Assembly: GCA_020403425.1 (NCBI GenBank)
Contig: JADBXR010000004.1
Span: 1-64,000, forward strand
Length of the DNA stretch: 64,000 nt
DNA from: Chitinophagaceae bacterium
GTDB taxonomy: Bacteria; Bacteroidota; Bacteroidia; Chitinophagales; Chitinophagaceae
Direction of reading: 5' to 3'
Of the stretch, positions 63,476-64,000 are shown piece by piece; the first letter of the stretch is position 1, and each line of letters starts with the position of its first letter. Below the pieces are notes generated by a model. That model saw nothing but the letters and a program-made list of their open reading frames with translations. It ran no database searches and was not told the origin of the DNA. The translations under genes were made by a program, and so were the position numbers.

Positions 63476-64000
63476 ATGTTTGTGTTTCTTTCGCTGCTTG
63501 CCATGTTATCCGCCTGTAATCCCAAACAAGACCCCAACAGACCCCGTATAGAGATACAGACATCGAAAGGTGATATCCTGATAGAACTCTACCCGCAACG
63601 GGCACCCAAAACGGTGGCAGCGTTCTTGTCCTATGTGGATTCCGGCTATTATTACAACAGTAATTTTTACCGTGCCCTCACCATGGACAACCAACCCTCC
63701 AATGCCCCCAAAACAGAGTTGATACAGGGCGGTATCTGGAAAACCAATAATAAACTGGCCGTACGTATACCGGGCATACCACATGAAAGTACTGAGCAGA
63801 CAAAACTCCTGCATGATGAAGGTGTGCTCTCATTGGCCCGTGCAGAGCCGGGAACAGCAGGAACAGAATTCTTTATCTGCCTCAGTAAACAACCCGGGCT
63901 GGATCATGGCGGCGAGAACGTGCCCGACAGACAGGGTTATGCCACATTCGGTAAAGTGGTCAAGGGTATGTCGGTGGTAAGAAAGATCTCCCGGCAGAAC
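63476..64000 (+). CDS. Cyclophilin-type peptidyl-prolyl isomerase lipoprotein, cut by the window edge
   Basis: From the ATG at 63476 the first 175 codons are visible. A lipobox (LLAMLSAC) gives an envelope lipoprotein. The cyclophilin domain follows: IEIQTSKGDILIELYPQRAP, DSGYYYNSNFYRAL, IQGGIWKT, GVLSLARAEPGTAGTEFFIC and GYATFGKVVKGMSVV. It would speed proline isomerization in envelope proteins. An ATG at 63398, overlapping the previous stop, would add 26 residues across a repeat-like sequence; the later start gives the better signal peptide. Confidence 0.85.
   Translation, partial: MFVFLSLLAMLSACNPKQDPNRPRIEIQTSKGDILIELYPQRAPKTVAAFLSYVDSGYYYNSNFYRALTMDNQPSNAPKTELIQGGIWKTNNKLAVRIPGIPHESTEQTKLLHDEGVLSLARAEPGTAGTEFFICLSKQPGLDHGGENVPDRQGYATFGKVVKGMSVVRKISRQN

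Overview
The window looks like a Bacteroidota chromosome, most likely family Chitinophagaceae or a close relative. Signs are Bacteroidota-only families (DUF2480, a COG3014/LpoB lipoprotein pair), Rho with a long low-complexity insert, TAnnTTTG promoter elements close to start codons, Bacteroidota-type tyrosine recombinases, and a YbeY carrying GYKD instead of GYDH. No rRNA is present; there is one tRNA. The genus assignment is inference.

Region 1 (1-3550) is AT-rich accessory DNA: the start of an IS3-type transposase at the left edge, an excisionase-like HTH protein overlapping a tyrosine recombinase, a DUF2188 protein and an AbiJ-NTD4/HEPN-like putative abortive-infection protein.

Region 2 (about 3553-26736) is a 23-kb genomic island. 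A 13-bp direct repeat at 3553-3565 and 26724-26736 matches the 3' end of the tRNA-Phe gene (26725-26797, minus strand), and a tyrosine recombinase lies just inside the left copy. Cargo in order: an AlbA_2/Schlafen-HATPase protein; a 630-aa repeat protein whose C-terminus resembles predicted pPIWI-associated nucleases; relics of a membrane gene and a third integrase; a two-gene secreted cassette (lipoprotein papain-like peptidase plus small exported protein) bounded by inverted repeats; a mobilization module (HTH, primase, oriT-like hairpin, MobC, relaxase, membrane protein); a HEPN protein with a triple-repeat helical partner; a 116-nt palindrome beside an XRE regulator; then a defence-like cluster with DUF4238, SEFIR, three HNH proteins and two unrecognised proteins. 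Gene debris (zinc-ribbon and ssb fragments) lies next to the right att site.

Region 3 (26.9-64 kb) is core genome: asnS, rho, a pseudoprotease, nadD, a FeoA-like protein, ybeY, a CAP protein, a small HNH-like protein, mnmG, a lipoprotein alpha/beta hydrolase, two tandem amidohydrolases, polA, an NTF2-like protein, a sterol-desaturase-like protein, the COG3014/lpoB operon, DUF2480, a PpiD-like foldase, nadA, DsrE, START, recA, an acyltransferase, mgsA, a GNAT protein, an amidase, an M28 peptidase, a phytase-like esterase and a cyclophilin cut by the window edge. The gene-free stretch 51787-52353, between divergent genes, carries a cluster of DnaA-box-like sequences beside an AT-rich tract and is a candidate replication origin.

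The best candidates for undescribed biology are the repeat protein at 6812-8704, the inverted-repeat-bounded secreted pair at 9.8-12.6 kb, the HNH/SEFIR/DUF4238 cluster at 18.9-25.8 kb, and the HEPN pair with its adjacent palindrome at 16.2-18.2 kb.
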